This document shows, in pieces, positions 45,734-57,946 of a stretch of 64,000 nt of DNA. Origin of the DNA: Edolisoma coerulescens (taxonomy: Eukaryota; Chordata; Aves; Passeriformes; Campephagidae). The stretch covers positions 76,860 through 140,859 of the forward strand of contig VWZW01004392.1 in NCBI GenBank assembly GCA_013397115.1, read 5' to 3'. Made by a program: the position numbers and the translations under genes. Each line of letters opens with the position of its first letter. Position 1 is the first letter of the stretch. The notes beneath the pieces are model-generated. The model saw nothing but the letters and a program-made list of their open reading frames with translations. It had not been told where the DNA came from and did not search any database.

Positions 45734-47938
45734 GGGATGTAGGGACCCACACCCCACACCCACCCCTGGGCACCTCCCACGCAAAGGAAGCTGCTATTGA
45801 TGATCTCCTACTGAAGCCCTGAGAGGTGCCAGGCTCCATCCAGGTCCCTCCCTGGGCAGGTTCCAGCCTCCCCAGGCCCGAGGACACGGCTCAGGAATTA
45901 CACACTTCATCTTCTGTCATTCGCTCCCCTGGAGGAAGCAAGGCTCCAAATTGAATTATCATAAAGAAATCAATTCCAGATCAAACCACTGTGAAATTAT
46001 AATTGCTTTAATGATCTGCAGGCTGGAATAGACAGGGCCCAGGGAAAGCATCATACACTTTCCCTCTTCAGTTCATAAGGCTCCTGTAGGAATCAGCCTT
46101 TGTTCACAGGGAGCATTAGTGTTTTCTAATTATGTATTAATTTAATCTACTATTAAGTTTCAATTATTGTTATTACACAGGAACTTCCTTTTTCCCAAAT
46201 GTGACTGCTGCGTAAGATGCTGAATTCCAAGCAGCTCTGGGGTGAGCTGACAGGCAGCTGCTTAGCCCTTAAAAAGGGAAAAAAACCCCTTCAACAATCA
46301 ATTCTGATGAAGACATTCCAACCAAACAAAAATATATTAAAGAAAAAAAAAGACACACACAAACCTTTCTGACTCATCTGAAAATGAGCAGCATTTTACC
46401 AGCAGCCTGTTTAGCCTAAAGGCTTAAATCACTTAGGTACAGCGTGTCTGTGGAGATTTTCATTAGAATTGACATTTTGACAACTGAAAAAAAACCCTAC
46501 AACAACCCCACTCACAACATGACGGGTGGTTTAAAAACAATTATCAACCACAGGACAAAGGCACCCAGGGAAATGAAGTTTCACTGAAGTCTCTTCTTCC
46601 TAAAGATGATATTTAGAAAACAATCAACCATCCTTCCTTAATTAACTGAAGATGCAAAAATAACTCTGGATTTTCAGCATTACACATGAGCAGGAGCAGA
46701 AGGGACAGAGCTGTGAGCAGAGCTGGCCTGGATGGGCAGCAGAAATGTCTGTGAGTGTGGGGGGATTTAATTCTCGGATTTCACATTCCAGAGACTCTGC
46801 TGGCACTGAGGGTAGGCCCTCTTCACTATGGAAAACATCCAAGATGCCCAGGGGAAAAGGAAGCTCCTGAAAAACACAGAATACATCAAACCTGGCTTGG
46901 TTTGTCCTGCCTTTTCCAGGGATGCTGGGGATGAGGCTTCCGAGAGGGAATGCAGAACGCCTGCTCCTGGACTTGGGGCCTGTCTTGCCCTGCCTTGGCA
47001 GAAGATCCTCAAATTTTCCATGAACAGCTAGAATCCCATCCAAGAACCAGTAAACCAGGGAGAGACTCTCCGAAGGCTTCAGTAGCTTTGGATCAGAGGG
47101 ACTCACGCACGCTTGCAGCGCATATAAAACAAGGAATTAGGTAATCCTGCGAAATAAAGGCTTAGCAAGTGCCTTTGGCTCTGCTGCTCCAACAGCAGCG
47201 GGATGAGCCCATCAGAGCGGAGCTCACGGAGCACCAGCGTGACAAACAGAGCTCCTGGAGCAGCAGGACTGATCCTGCACAACCCCCAGGGAAGAGCTGA
47301 CCCACAGCCCAGGCTCGGCCATCCCCCTGGGCACAGCCCCTCTGCGAGGTCCCTGTGCCACCACTGAGCTGGGGTCAGCCTCCTACAGCCCACTGAGGTC
47401 ACAAAACCCCAGGGGCTTAGGGCACAGGGAGCACCCCAAGGTCTGTGTCCAACTCCCTGCAGGGAAACCTTCAGACAGGGCTGCAGAACACAAAGAATAA
47501 GAGAAATCTGACTTTTTTGCAGGAATAATAAAGTCTAAGGTTACTTCCTGAGGTCAAGAAGGTTTCTTTCGAGCCGTGTGGTCCAGGTGTGCTGTCTGCC
47601 AATACTCCTGCCCTGTGAAAGCCCCATTTATCACAGAGCTCTGTTCTTCTATTACTGTATCAAAACAGCTGCAGGGAAACCAGAATTACTCCCAACTCGT
47701 ACCAGAATATCAGCAAGCCAAGCTCAGCTCATCAGCTGCAAAAGTGTTCTGGCATGGAAAAGCTGCACAGCGAATAAAATCTTCCTGATACAAGGAAATA
47801 CCTTGTTCTGTGGAACATCCCTGGTATTTCCCAAGAGATGCCACCATAAAGATCAAGAACTTAGCAAGTTTTGAAGACAAACTGGACTGACAGAGAGATA
47901 GAGGCAGTAACTCAAGACATCTTCAAAAATCAGTACCT
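45734..47938. other. Unique sequence, AT-rich candidate regulatory block
   Basis: 45900-46640 is strongly AT-rich and repeat-free, with TAATTA-like motifs (AATTATGTATTAATTTAATC near 46130) and runs such as TCAATTATTGTTATTAC. 46640-47938 is ordinary sequence with frames up to 154 codons and no domain. Conservation is not testable here. Confidence 0.45.
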
Positions 47939-48280
47939 GAGAGCCTCTTCCAGTGCCCTAAAGGGGCTCCAGGAGAGCTGGAGAGGGACTTTGGACAAGG
48001 GACTGGAGGGACAGGACAAGGGGCAGTGGCTTCCCACTGCCAGAGGACAGGGTTAGATGGGATATTGGGAGGGAATTGTTCCCTGGGAGGGTGGGGAGGC
48101 CCTGGCACAGGGTGCCCAGAGAAGCTGTGGCTGCCCCTGGATCCCTGGCAGTGCCCAAGGCCAGGCTGGACGGGGCTTGGAGCAGCCTGGGATAGTGGAA
48201 GGTGTCCCTGCCCATGGCAGGGGGGGCACTGGATGAGCTTTAGGGTCCCTTCCAGCCCAAACCATGCTGGGATTCTCTCA
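47939..48280 (+). mobile_element. CR1 LINE 3' end, class A
   Basis: Starts at GAGAGCCTCTTCCAGTGCC, then CTAAAGGGGCTCCAGGAGAG, GGGATATTGGGAGGGAATTG, an intact palindrome, and ends CTGGGATTCTCTC. TTTAGGGTCCCTTCC differs from the usual TTTAAGGTCCC. Confidence 0.9.
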
Positions 48281-51200
48281 CAGACAGCACACAGGGGAAT
48301 TAAACTGGAAGCAGGGATATGAGAGGGCCCATAAAGTGTGAGAAGACTTCACATGGACAGACACACGTTGGTCCTGCAGAGACCAAGGCTAAGGATGTAT
48401 CCCCACAACACCCCAAGGCTCCTCAAACTCCAGTTATAAATTTTTTTACTGTCTATCATAATCACTTTCCTGTGCTGCCTTTCCAAGTTCATTGCTGTAA
48501 CAGCGAATGAGCACACAGGAATTAAAAACACTCACACCAGGGGAGCCACAAGGAACCTCAAGGATTTCATTGGCTTTTGGGGCCTAAATCAGAATATAAT
48601 TTAAAAAAATAATAAGAGAAAACTCCCGTGCCTTCATCAGATGCACAGCATTTTTAAAGAAACCATCAGGAACCTGAAATTGCACCACAAGTCTCTCCAA
48701 ACATGCACTACAAGGTCATCAGCTCCCACCACCTTCCAAGATTTGGCAGTGTTTATTACTGGGTTCCTGACACTTGGGGTTCCTGAGGTCAAGCAACATG
48801 AAAATCCTGAAGTTTTTGAGGTGTTTTCCCCCTGAGCCTGCTGCTGGCTGTCCTGCTGAAACAGCTGAAAGAATAAATCTTGCTGAATAAATCTTGAAAA
48901 CAACATCCCTGGAGGATGCCAGGCAGCAAAAGGTAGAGAGGAAAGAAAAGTGCAACACTCAAAAAAATAACACAGAATTTGAAATCATGAGACCACTCAT
49001 CTGGGGATATTTACCTTGGGACAGAAAAAGGCAACAAAAAACCACCAAGAATATAAGATGTATATATGGAGAGCGAAAGTTTAATGGAAGATATTTTACT
49101 CAGGGAATACCACAAGTAGGAATGGGGTTTGATTCAACTTTTTAGCTGGTTGTGCCAGATGATTACCTTGAAATAGCTGCAATTCCAGCCGAGGGGAATG
49201 CGCAGCAGTGATGGGACAGCCCAGACGTGCAGGGCCCCTGCTCGAGTCTCACTCCCGACTCCTGAGCCCTCCCCAGTTCCCCCACTCGGTCACCATGGAA
49301 CCATCACGTTTCTCCCCCAGAAAGGGGCACAAAAGGTGACTTCTCCCATCTCCTGAGCCCCTTTCCAAGGGGGAGAGGGTGCCACACACAGCCACCAGCA
49401 CTGACAGCTCCAGCCTGGACTGGGGGAGCTCCCCGCTGTCCCTGCAACACAGGTAAATGTAAAGTTTGATCAAACTGCTTGGGCTGGCATATTTTCTGCC
49501 TTCCTTGAAACCAAGTAACTCATGCTAATCTGCAGCTAAATCCCATCATCCCAGAGGCACTGCTGACATCAGGCAGGAAATAATTCCCATTCCAAGGGAC
49601 AAATCAGATCCCATCGACAAAATCCAGTGTCACATTTTTATTTAAAGGAGTCTCAGGCTCTGCTGAACAGGCAGGAGACACCTTGTTTTGAGCATTATTT
49701 CAAGGATGGCCAGATCTGAGCTGCCCACAGAAGAGCAGGCTGGTTTTGGCAGGGTCATGTTTTATACATGACCCAGCACTGCAGCTTCTGCAGCACACAG
49801 CTTTGAAGAGTTATTGTTTATGGATGGGGGATTTTAATAAACTGGAGCGAGCAGGGGATGCAGGATTCCCAGCTCCTGTGGCATTCCCGGGTGATTTAAG
49901 ATCAAAATAATCCGTGTGTGCATGGAGGCAAATCAAAGCACAGCCTTGGTGGCAGCCTGGGGTGGCAGCAGAGGGACAGGCAGCACTTCCCAGCAGGGCA
50001 CCACGCACTCCTACCTCTTTTTAACAGCACAAGTTAATGGGGACACCCTCAGTGGAGTGCTAGAGACCCTGAAGTGCCTCCTGGACTCTGACCAGGGTGG
50101 TTTGCTACTGAATCAGCAACAGGGATGGACAAGGCTCCCTACGGAGAGGCTCCCTATGGAAAAGCTCTCTAGGCAGGCAGGGTGTGGAGTCCAGCCCAAA
50201 AGCAGTCCCAGGGGCAGTTCCACCTCAATTCCCCCCCAGCCTCACCCTGCCTTGGCCAACGAGCAGCCAGACAGAAAATTACTGCAGAAAGTTAATAAAT
50301 TCTTCTTAGAAAAGGACTGGAGGCACACAGGGTGGTGGCAGGGTCAGGGACAGAGTTTGGCAGACTTTTGACAATCCCAGGACCTCTGTGGCCCTTTTTT
50401 GCTCCTCCTGAGTTGTCACACTTGGCTGTCACAAAAATCATTCCAACAGCTCAGGCAGAGGACTGATCTCATTCCGGTTCTAAGGAGGGAGAGACCAACC
50501 AGGCTGCCGGGAGAAGCAGCCTGGCCCTGGAAGCAAACCCATCCCGCAGTTCTGAGAACGCAGAGCTGCCTCCAGCTGCCACACAAACACCACTTCCCTG
50601 GCACCACGGGAGCAGCTGCGCCCCGTCCCCAGGCTGGGAGAGGCTCTCTGGTTCTTGGGATCCTCGGGGCAGGATGGTGCCCACCACCCCAAGGGCAAGC
50701 ACAGCTCGTGTCCACCACCACCACAGCACTGGTACCAGTATGGAACTGGCTGCATGTGCTCCTCTGGAGCCCGAGAGGGGCCCAGGAGACCCCCACCTAA
50801 GCCAAGGAGAGATGTCCCCGAAGTGTCTGTGCCTTCCAAACACCTGAGCTTTGGTGCTTTGGCAAGTGAGACCTTCTTCTCTTTGCCGGGAGAAAGCCAG
50901 CCCCAGGAGGTGAAGAGTCAGTCCTTCACAAGGCCACTTTTCCATGGAGAGAGGTCCTGGTGAATGCAAAATCCTCTTTACCTCTGAACTTTCAGGAGAA
51001 AAACCTCCTCAAAGCACTGAACTCAGCCTTAGCCCACCTCTCCCACCTGAGTTCACATCAAATTAATAAAGGCCTTGATGAGCTGCTGGGAGGCTCAGCC
51101 AGGCTCATTCCCCTTGAGGCACAAACTTCCCCCAACCCTTTCTCAAAAGGACTTTCTGCCATGAAAATGTTTGAGATTCATTGTTCTGGCCAAAGCAGCC

Positions 51201-52165
51201 ATTTCACTTCTGCTGTGAATGCAGGGAATCGAAGAGCATCCTCCCTTCCTTCCTCCCTTTTTTCATCTCTAAAAATAAGGAGTTTACACCCTGCTTTTAA
51301 AATCAAGTCAGGAGAAAACTGCAAAATGTTGAGTACCTCTGTTTGCTTCACAACCAGAACAGCTGAGAGACCCCCAAAAGCTGAGGGGACTCCACTTGTG
51401 AGCTCACCAGAACCCAGAGCACAGCAAATTCACCCCTTGCCTCTACTTTAAACCCCCAGTGTCCCCGCTCCATCTCCTGCCCAAAACAAGCCCAGATTTC
51501 CTGGTGGGACTCCTGACTGACCAGCACGTTTTCCTTTCAAAGGTCAAAACAAACATGTTGTGGCAATAGGGATTTCATTAGTTCCCTCTTAGTTTCAGTT
51601 GATCAGCAGGAGTTTAAGAGATTGGTTGCACTCTGGAGCTCCCCTAACAAGGCACTCTTCATCTTATTTAGGAAGAAGGGAAGGAGCAGCCATGGGAAAC
51701 GTCTCATCCCTGGATTTGCTGCTGAACACAGCAGCAGAGCAATTAGCAAGGTGGTCTCTGCAGCAGAGAGATCTGCCCTGGGATGTCCTCACACTCATTT
51801 ACACACCGAGGATCAGATCAGGACTGCAGCCGGAACTGCCGCAGAACAGAACCGACAATTTTCAGTTACTCCGATTCCCCTTCAAGCGCTCCAACACTGC
51901 TCGTTCCCATGAAACTTTGTGTGATTCTGAACTCCAGAGTCCATTTCCTCACATTGGAAGCCTACTCCAACCCAAAGGCAATGCTCCCAAATCCATGGCT
52001 CAGTCACAACGAGGTCAGTGCTCCACCTACCACCATTTACTGCTCCAGCCACCAGGAGCTGCTCATTGCCACTGGCCCGAGCTCCCAGGTGCTCATCCAG
52101 CTGCTTCAGGACACAACTTCACATCCCATTTGGAGTCTCCTGGAAAGCTGTTAACGCTTGTAAAC

Positions 52166-52197
52166 AATCCTTCCTTTGCTGAATCCTTCCTTTGCTT
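52166..52197. repeat. 16-bp direct tandem duplication
   Basis: AATCCTTCCTTTGCTG is followed immediately by AATCCTTCCTTTGCTT; one mismatch at the last base. Probably a simple replication slippage event. Confidence 0.85.
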
Positions 52198-53419
52198 GCA
52201 GATGCTGCTCACTTTCAGAGGAGGAGGTGGCAGGTGGAGCCCTTCTTTCAGTTCAAATGTTTCTTGGTAAGACTTGGAGCAGACAGAACAACTTTAATAC
52301 TGGGAATATCTTCCACCCCGCCCTGGGTTGCATAAGGACATCCACATATCCATCTTCATCTGCTCGGATCCCCCTCTGCCACTGCTCCAATCGTGGTCGC
52401 TTCCAAGGTCATCTCAGCTAAGGAAAAATAATGTGGGCAGCAAAGCCAGTTCCCTCTTCCGATTCAAAATGAACCTTAGGTCCTCTGTTTATCTGTTTTT
52501 AATGGATGCTCAGGGACCCGTTTTCAAGTTCTCCCTCCAAAAATCCCCTTCTGTGAGAAACAAAGTTCCTATATTGCCCACAGAACCTCGGGACTGAAGA
52601 CAGAAGAAACTCCCAACAAGCAAAAACCAGCCAGACTGGTTTAGGTCTCCTATTTCATGGGCTGGGATCAGACTGAGGGGATCAGAGGACCCTGGTGAGG
52701 AGCAGAGCTGCAGGAACAGTGTCCTTGCTCCCTATTAGTTTCAGCCCAGCGGAGCATCTCCCACAGGACCAAACTCATCTGGATCTGAGGCTGTGTCCAT
52801 GAGCAAAGGGAGACTCTCGACTGCTCTACAAGGTGTTGGATCAGGTCCCTAACTTGCTTCTGGGCATGACAGGTTGCCTGTTTCCAACTCATTTTCTCTT
52901 CCACCACTGCCAGAGTCAGAAGAGGTCAAGGAATCCCAGAACAGGATTGGCTGGGGGGAGGAAAGGGAAGGGAGAGGCATTTGCATGTTAAGAAACACAG
53001 CAGGAGAAACACAGGCTGCAGAGATTAGGGAACAGGCTTTTTAGTGAGAGCAGAGCAAGAGGCAGCTGCTGGAAGCAGGGCAGGGAAGCATTTAGCATTT
53101 CCAGCTGCAAGGCTAATCCACTATGACGCTGAATCAAGCCTGGATACGCAGCTCCGATAAACCTTTCATCAATAAAGCTCATTGTCACAAACCTGGAGCA
53201 CACCAGGAAGGCAATAAACTTCACCTGCACACACAGCCCCCGTGGGGGTCTTCCCTAAGGACATTTCTCATGGAGGCAGCATGTGAATTTTGTGATCCTC
53301 CCTCACTGGCTGCAGCGAGGAAACGCTGTCAAGTTTAGTCTTCGTAAAGAAGCAACTGCACATCTGACCTACATAGAGTGCACAGATGTGAGTAGCCTCA
53401 CACAGCACGCCACAGATTA

Positions 53420-53450
53420 TTTTTTTTTAACGCAAAAAAAAAAAAAAAAA
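53420..53450. repeat. Inverted T9 / A17 homopolymer pair
   Basis: A T9 run is separated by AACGC from an A17 run. The arms can pair as a short hairpin. A poly(A) tail of a retrocopy is possible, but no gene-like sequence precedes it and no duplication flanks it. Confidence 0.7.
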
Positions 53451-53585
53451 GAAACACCACCTGCTTTGCTTGGGAACGTGCAGGAACAAAAGGCAGCTGT
53501 GCACAGGAGTGCTGCACCAGGATTCGGATGGGAACTCGGGAGCAGCACATCCATCTTTTTTTGTTTAAATACACTTCCCAGGATT

Positions 53586-53704
53586 GTCCATCCCTGAAAG
53601 TGTTCGAGGCCAGGTTGGACAAGGCTTGGAGAATCCCATGGCAGGGGATGGAATGGGATGATTATTAAGGTTCCTCCAACCCAAACCATTGCAGGATTCT
53701 CTGA
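53586..53704 (+). mobile_element. CR1 LINE 3' end, class A, internally deleted
   Basis: GTCCATCCCTGAAAGTGTTCG, GAGGCCAGGTTGGACAAGG, then CTTGGAGAATCCCATGGCAGG. The stretch from GCACCCTGGG to the first palindrome arm (about 27 bp) is missing. Ends GCAGGATTCTCTG. Confidence 0.85.
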
Positions 53705-53961
53705 TTTTCAAGATTAGGACACAGCTTTTGTTCCCAGGACTGAAAGCCCTGTAACCTCGGGCAGGAGTGTGAGGGATTGACATCCATCCCCCAGGGATCT
53801 TCACAGGATGATTAATGGCACAAGCACAGGGACAGAGCCCTGGGGCTGCTGAATCAGGGGACAACCACAGCACTGCCAGCACTGCTGCAAAACCTCTTCA
53901 CTTGAAATAAGCTGCACACTCCTGCAGCACCCAAGTGACCTGACAAAAGTCCAAGTCCATT

Positions 53962-54266
53962 AGGACAGGCTGGGGTCAGGCTGTTCTCTAAGTGAACAAG
54001 CGACAGGACGAGAGGCAGCAGCCTCAAGTTGTACCAGGGAAAATTTACGTTGGAGATTACAGAAAATCTCATCACTGAAACGGTGGTCAAGCACTGGACA
54101 GGCTGCCCAGGGCAGTGGTGGAGTCACCATCCCTGGAGGCGTGCAAAAACCATGTGAACGTGGCACTTGGGGACACGGGTTAGTGGCTGGTTAACCCCAC
54201 GGTGCTGGGTTAACAGTGGGACTTGATGGTCTTAGAGGTCTTTGCCAACCGCAGTGATCCTGTCAT
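53962..54266 (+). mobile_element. CR1 LINE 3' end, class C
   Basis: AGGACAGGCTGGGGTCAGG, AACAAGCGACAGGACGAGAG, CCTCAAGTTGTACCAGGG, GTGGTGGAGTCACCATCCC, a GGTGCTGGGTTAACAGTGG block, and ends CAGTGATCCTGTCA. It resembles 17438 along its length. Confidence 0.9.
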
Positions 54267-55005
54267 TTTGGGTGTCTGTTACCTCCCAGAGTTTAACCCC
54301 GAGACAAAAGAAGTTAGGAAAACCAGTCGATGCAGCGGCAGCAAACAGGTGCTGCGGGCAGATTTGCCGAGGAAGGTGCTCAGAGCGGGGCCAGCTCCTC
54401 ACAGGCCACACTAAGCCCGGCAAAAACAGCAGCTATGCAGCTGCACCGAGCTAAATCCCACATGCCAGGCATTCCCCGGAGTCCAGGCCCTCCGAGAAAA
54501 ATCAGCTGTGACAAGGCAAAGCCGCAGGAATGGGGTGGGAATGGGCGGGAGCAGCAGCGCCTGGGCACGGGCACCCCGCACCTCGGTGGGGCTGGGTGAG
54601 GGATGTGCAGGCAGGGGCTGGGGGAGCCCAGAGCAGCACAGCGGGATCGGGGAGCCCGGCCCTGGCTTTGTTCCCAGCTCTGCTGCTGCCCAAGGTCAGG
54701 CCGAGTCACATGCCCTCCTACCTGTTATATATTTAGAGCATCAATGCCAGAGCCACGACTGCTTCTCAGCAAGCCCAGAGCTTCAGATGCCACCCTGCTG
54801 CAAGGGGAAATGTCAGCACGGGCTACCAAGTCCTGCAGATTTCTCAGTTTTGTTTGAATTTTTTTTTTTTCAGGGAGGGGACAAAAAGCAACTCTAGAGG
54901 GTGGGAAGCCTTATCAACACCTCCTGGTTGCCTTTATTCTCACTAGAAATCTTTGAGAGAGCAAAATTCGAGGGATGAACAAGAATTCAATAAAGTGATG
55001 ACAGC
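54267..55005. other. Unique GC-rich sequence
   Basis: 54300-54720 is rich in G+C with scattered CpGs, though well below the density at the right edge. A T13 run lies near 54858. No promoter-like cluster or domain-bearing frame. Confidence 0.5.
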
Positions 55006-55146
55006 ACCAAGGCTGCCAGAGCTCAAGGGATACTTGGACAATGCTCTCAGGCATAGGGTGGGATAGCTGGAGTGTCCTTTGCAGGGCCAGGAGTTGGACT
55101 TGACACTTGTGGGTCCCTTCCAGCTCAGAGTATTTCATATTTCTAA
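55006..55146 (+). mobile_element. CR1 LINE 3' end, class B
   Basis: ACCAAGGCTGCCAGAGCTC, GCAGGGCCAGGAGTTGGAC, TTGTGGGTCCCTTCCAGC, and the end GTATTTCATATTTCTAAT. The GGATGATCC motif reads TTGACACTTG here, so this copy is diverged. Confidence 0.8.
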
Positions 55147-56034
55147 TAAACTAAATTTATTTGCATCATTTTTATCAGCTGCTCTATTTGCTAGAGATTC
55201 CTCTTGCTCAGGACTGCGAGACTCAGAGTACAACAAGAAGTTGACAAACTGCAGGGTGAGAAAAAAAAAATAAAATCCAAACTTACTGCCTGATTTAACC
55301 TGGAAATTTATAAAGCAGCCACTGGCAGCACAAGTCCCGGCTCCCTGCACCTCAGCAGCATCAGCCTGTGTGGTACCAACAGGGACAACAATTCCAGCAT
55401 GGGCTGAGGGCATCTACTTCCAAAGGCATCAGCTTCCACTTTCTTTTAACAGTAACTCAGTGGCTCTAAAGGCTGTTTGCCATCACTGCACAAAGCCTTC
55501 TCTCTCACATCACTGTCACATTACTGCACAGATGCTCAGGAACGCTCCCCTTCAGTTACAACCCAGGAAGGAAATCAAAATTCACTATACTTATAAGATT
55601 GCTGGGCTGCTTTGCCCACCTGCATTTTGCCCCAAGATATGGCACCTACCCAGCCTGAGCAGCCTGTTACAAGTGGTTCATCCTCTTTTTGGGGACCTGT
55701 AGAGAAAAGGCTTTGTGCAAACATGCAATATTTACTCCCCAACATGCTGTAGTTTGGCAAGCCAGCTGTGCAGACTTGGGGCAAGCCATAAATTACTCCC
55801 ATCACTGAGTGGGTGAAAGCCTCTGACTCGCTGAGCCAGAGTCCCCTGCACCAATGCCTCACAACAAACTATAAAATATAGATGTTTATGCTACATATAA
55901 GGGTAAAATCTATTAACTCTGAGGCCACAAACACTGTTTCTCCCCCCTCTTGCAAACGAGGAGTTGAAAAGGCAGAGAGCATCAGCATACAGAAGGGGAT
56001 GGGGATATGGAATCTGCAAATTGAACTGCAGAAG
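55147..56034. other. Unique sequence, no gene seen
   Basis: Single-copy DNA. A10 at about 55261. No coding similarity; frames up to 110 codons. Confidence 0.5.
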
Positions 56035-56096
56035 GAGATTGGAATGAGGTGAGCTTTAAGGTCCCTTCCAACCCAAACCAGTCTGTGACTCTGTGG
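56035..56096 (+). mobile_element. CR1 LINE 3' end, class A, very short
   Basis: Only the last ~62 bp: GATTGGAATGAGGTGAGC, TTTAAGGTCCCTTCCAACCC, and AGTCTGTGACTCTGTGG. It begins just after where the palindrome would lie. Confidence 0.85.
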
Positions 56097-57670
56097 TATG
56101 CTAAATGATAATAAAAGCAATGAATGCAGAGACCAGCCTGGATCACGAATCCACACACAGCTCAGGCTGCTGCATCCCCCTTCACTGAGCCAAACTCTTC
56201 ATCCCAAGCCCTCCAGGACTTCCTCTCACCAGTATTTTGGGACATGCACCAGGAATAAGGGTGACTGTGCACCTAAATAACCTGCTCCCTTCCAGGTCTG
56301 CTCAGGAAGGAGGCTGCTGTGACCTGGTACCATCAAAGCGTTAACAACACCACCACAAAAAACTCTGTCTGCATAAAGGAGCATCAGAAACCTGCTCCAA
56401 ATGATTGATTAAACCTTCCTGCCTGTTCAGCTGTAGCTCTGGGCTTTTCCATGCTGAATTAACCACCTCTGCTGTCTGCTGCCTGTTTGACACAGAATAA
56501 ATGTTCTGCTGTTGGCGAGTATTTTTTTCCCCAGATCTCAGTACTCAAATGGCAAAGGAAGAGATCCAAAGTTTCTTTTCCAAACTCCCCTGCCAGCGGC
56601 TGCCAGGGATCACCTCACCTCTGCATCCCATGGCTTGCACGGCATCACCCCATGGAGCCCCCCAGCCCTTCCCTAGGGAGCAGCAAGAAAAAAGATCCCA
56701 CTGCTGCAATATGGGGAGAAAAAGTCACTTTTGAACAGGATCCTGCTCCCCAAATGGAACACTGATAGATTCTGCCTCAAAATTAAGTTGCACTTTGGCT
56801 TTTATCTTTCCTGGAATCCCTGCTGCTTTGCAGGCTGGGCTGGAAGATGAATCCAGGAGAACTGGGCGAAAACATGGGAGCAGCTGATTTATACTTTGGC
56901 TGAAAGAGCTTTAATTCTCCCGGCCCATACACACAGCCATTCATTGGGGGGAAAGAGGTAATTTAAAATATCTTTCCTAATGTCTGCTGGCAGAACAAAG
57001 ATGAAGGCCTGTAAGAGATGATCAATGTTTAAGCCCATCTTCAAAGCGATTTGGGGAGCTGCTGAAGATAAACAAGCAACTGGGGCCCAGGAGCCAGGCT
57101 AAAAGCTGACAGAGAAATTGCATTTTTCCAAGGCAAACAGAAGGCAAGGAATGGCTCAGTTCAGAGAGGCTGCGCTCGCTCCCTCGTAATACAAGCAGGG
57201 TGAGAGACCAAATTTAATCTCTTCCTCACAACAACTTTAATTAAAACCATCTAAGCCCTCCCTGCCTCTCTCCTGCCACGAGGTGTGGTTGTGCTCACAG
57301 GAGGTATCAGCAAACTCGGCCTTATTACAGCGGCCTCCCTGGAAATGCTGTTTATGCTGCAGTCAAATGGCTGGGGAGCCCAGCTGCGGGGAAGCACTCG
57401 GCTCCTCATTAACAGGAACACACACAAATCCCACCTCTGATGTGCAGCCGTGGCAGCAGCCGCTCCCCGAGCGCTGGAAATGCTCCACAGCATCACCTGC
57501 ACAGCGTTTCCTGCCAGGGGAACTTCCCAAGGAGTGTTTCTCCTCACCCTCACCTGTGCCCTGAGGGTGCCAAGGTGCCACCAGAGGTACAGGATGGACA
57601 GTGGCTGCAGGATGTGAGCTGCACTGAGGATTTTTCATCATCAACAGAAATTTCACAGCCAGTTCCTTGA
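56097..57670. other. Unique sequence, candidate conserved block
   Basis: 56780-57250 is repeat-free with motifs such as GATCAATGTTTAAGCCC and AACTTTAATTAAAACC, giving a conserved-element look. The rest is ordinary sequence; frames up to 105 codons. No exon recognised. Confidence 0.45.
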
Positions 57671-57946
57671 TTTTGGACAAGGGCTGGAGTGCCAGGACAC
57701 AGGGAATGGCTTCCCACTGCCCGAGGGCAGGGTTAGATGGGATATTGGGAAGGAATTGTTCCCTGGGAGGTGGGGAGGCCCTGGCACAGGGTGCCCAGAG
57801 CAGCTGTGGCTGCCCCTGGATCCCTGGAAGTGTCCAAGGCCAGGCTGGACGGGGCTTGGAGCACCCTGGGACAGTGGAAGGTGTTGGGGTTGGAACTGGA
57901 TGAGCTTTAAGGTCCCTTCCAACCCAAACGATTCTGGGATTCTCTC
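57671..57946 (+). mobile_element. CR1 LINE 3' end, class A, palindrome deleted
   Basis: TTTTGGACAAGGGCTGGAG, GGGATATTGGGAAGGAATTG, CTGGACGGGGCTTGGAGC, then GTGGAAGGTGTTGGGGTTGG. The CCCTGCCCATGGCAGGG segment is absent between GGTGT and TGGGGTTGG. Otherwise well preserved to CTGGGATTCTCTC. Confidence 0.9.

Larger units (their letters stand above)
48281..53585. other. Longest CR1-free stretch left of 57 kb
   Basis: 5.3 kb with no CR1 or LTR landmark. It includes AT-rich 48500-49140, a 14-bp direct repeat at 48871-48898, a short CTCCCTA-type repeat at 50138-50172, a 16-bp tandem repeat at 52166-52197, a 223-codon plus frame (51599-52270) without domains, and a T9/A17 inverted homopolymer pair at 53420-53450. 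Confidence 0.5.

Noticed and set aside
44978..45784. 268-codon minus-strand open frame
   Set aside because: Runs antisense through a class A CR1 and in sense through a class B CR1 with unique sequence between. An open frame across three unrelated segments is chance.
48871..48898. 14-bp repeat GAATAAATCTTG as tandem poly(A) signals
   Set aside because: Two AATAAA copies arise from a small duplication in AT-rich DNA, with no upstream exon or downstream GT-rich element that I can support.
50138..50172. Short CTCCCTA/GGAGAGG repeats as a satellite
   Set aside because: Only two to three imperfect units of about 16 bp; not distinguishable from chance duplication.
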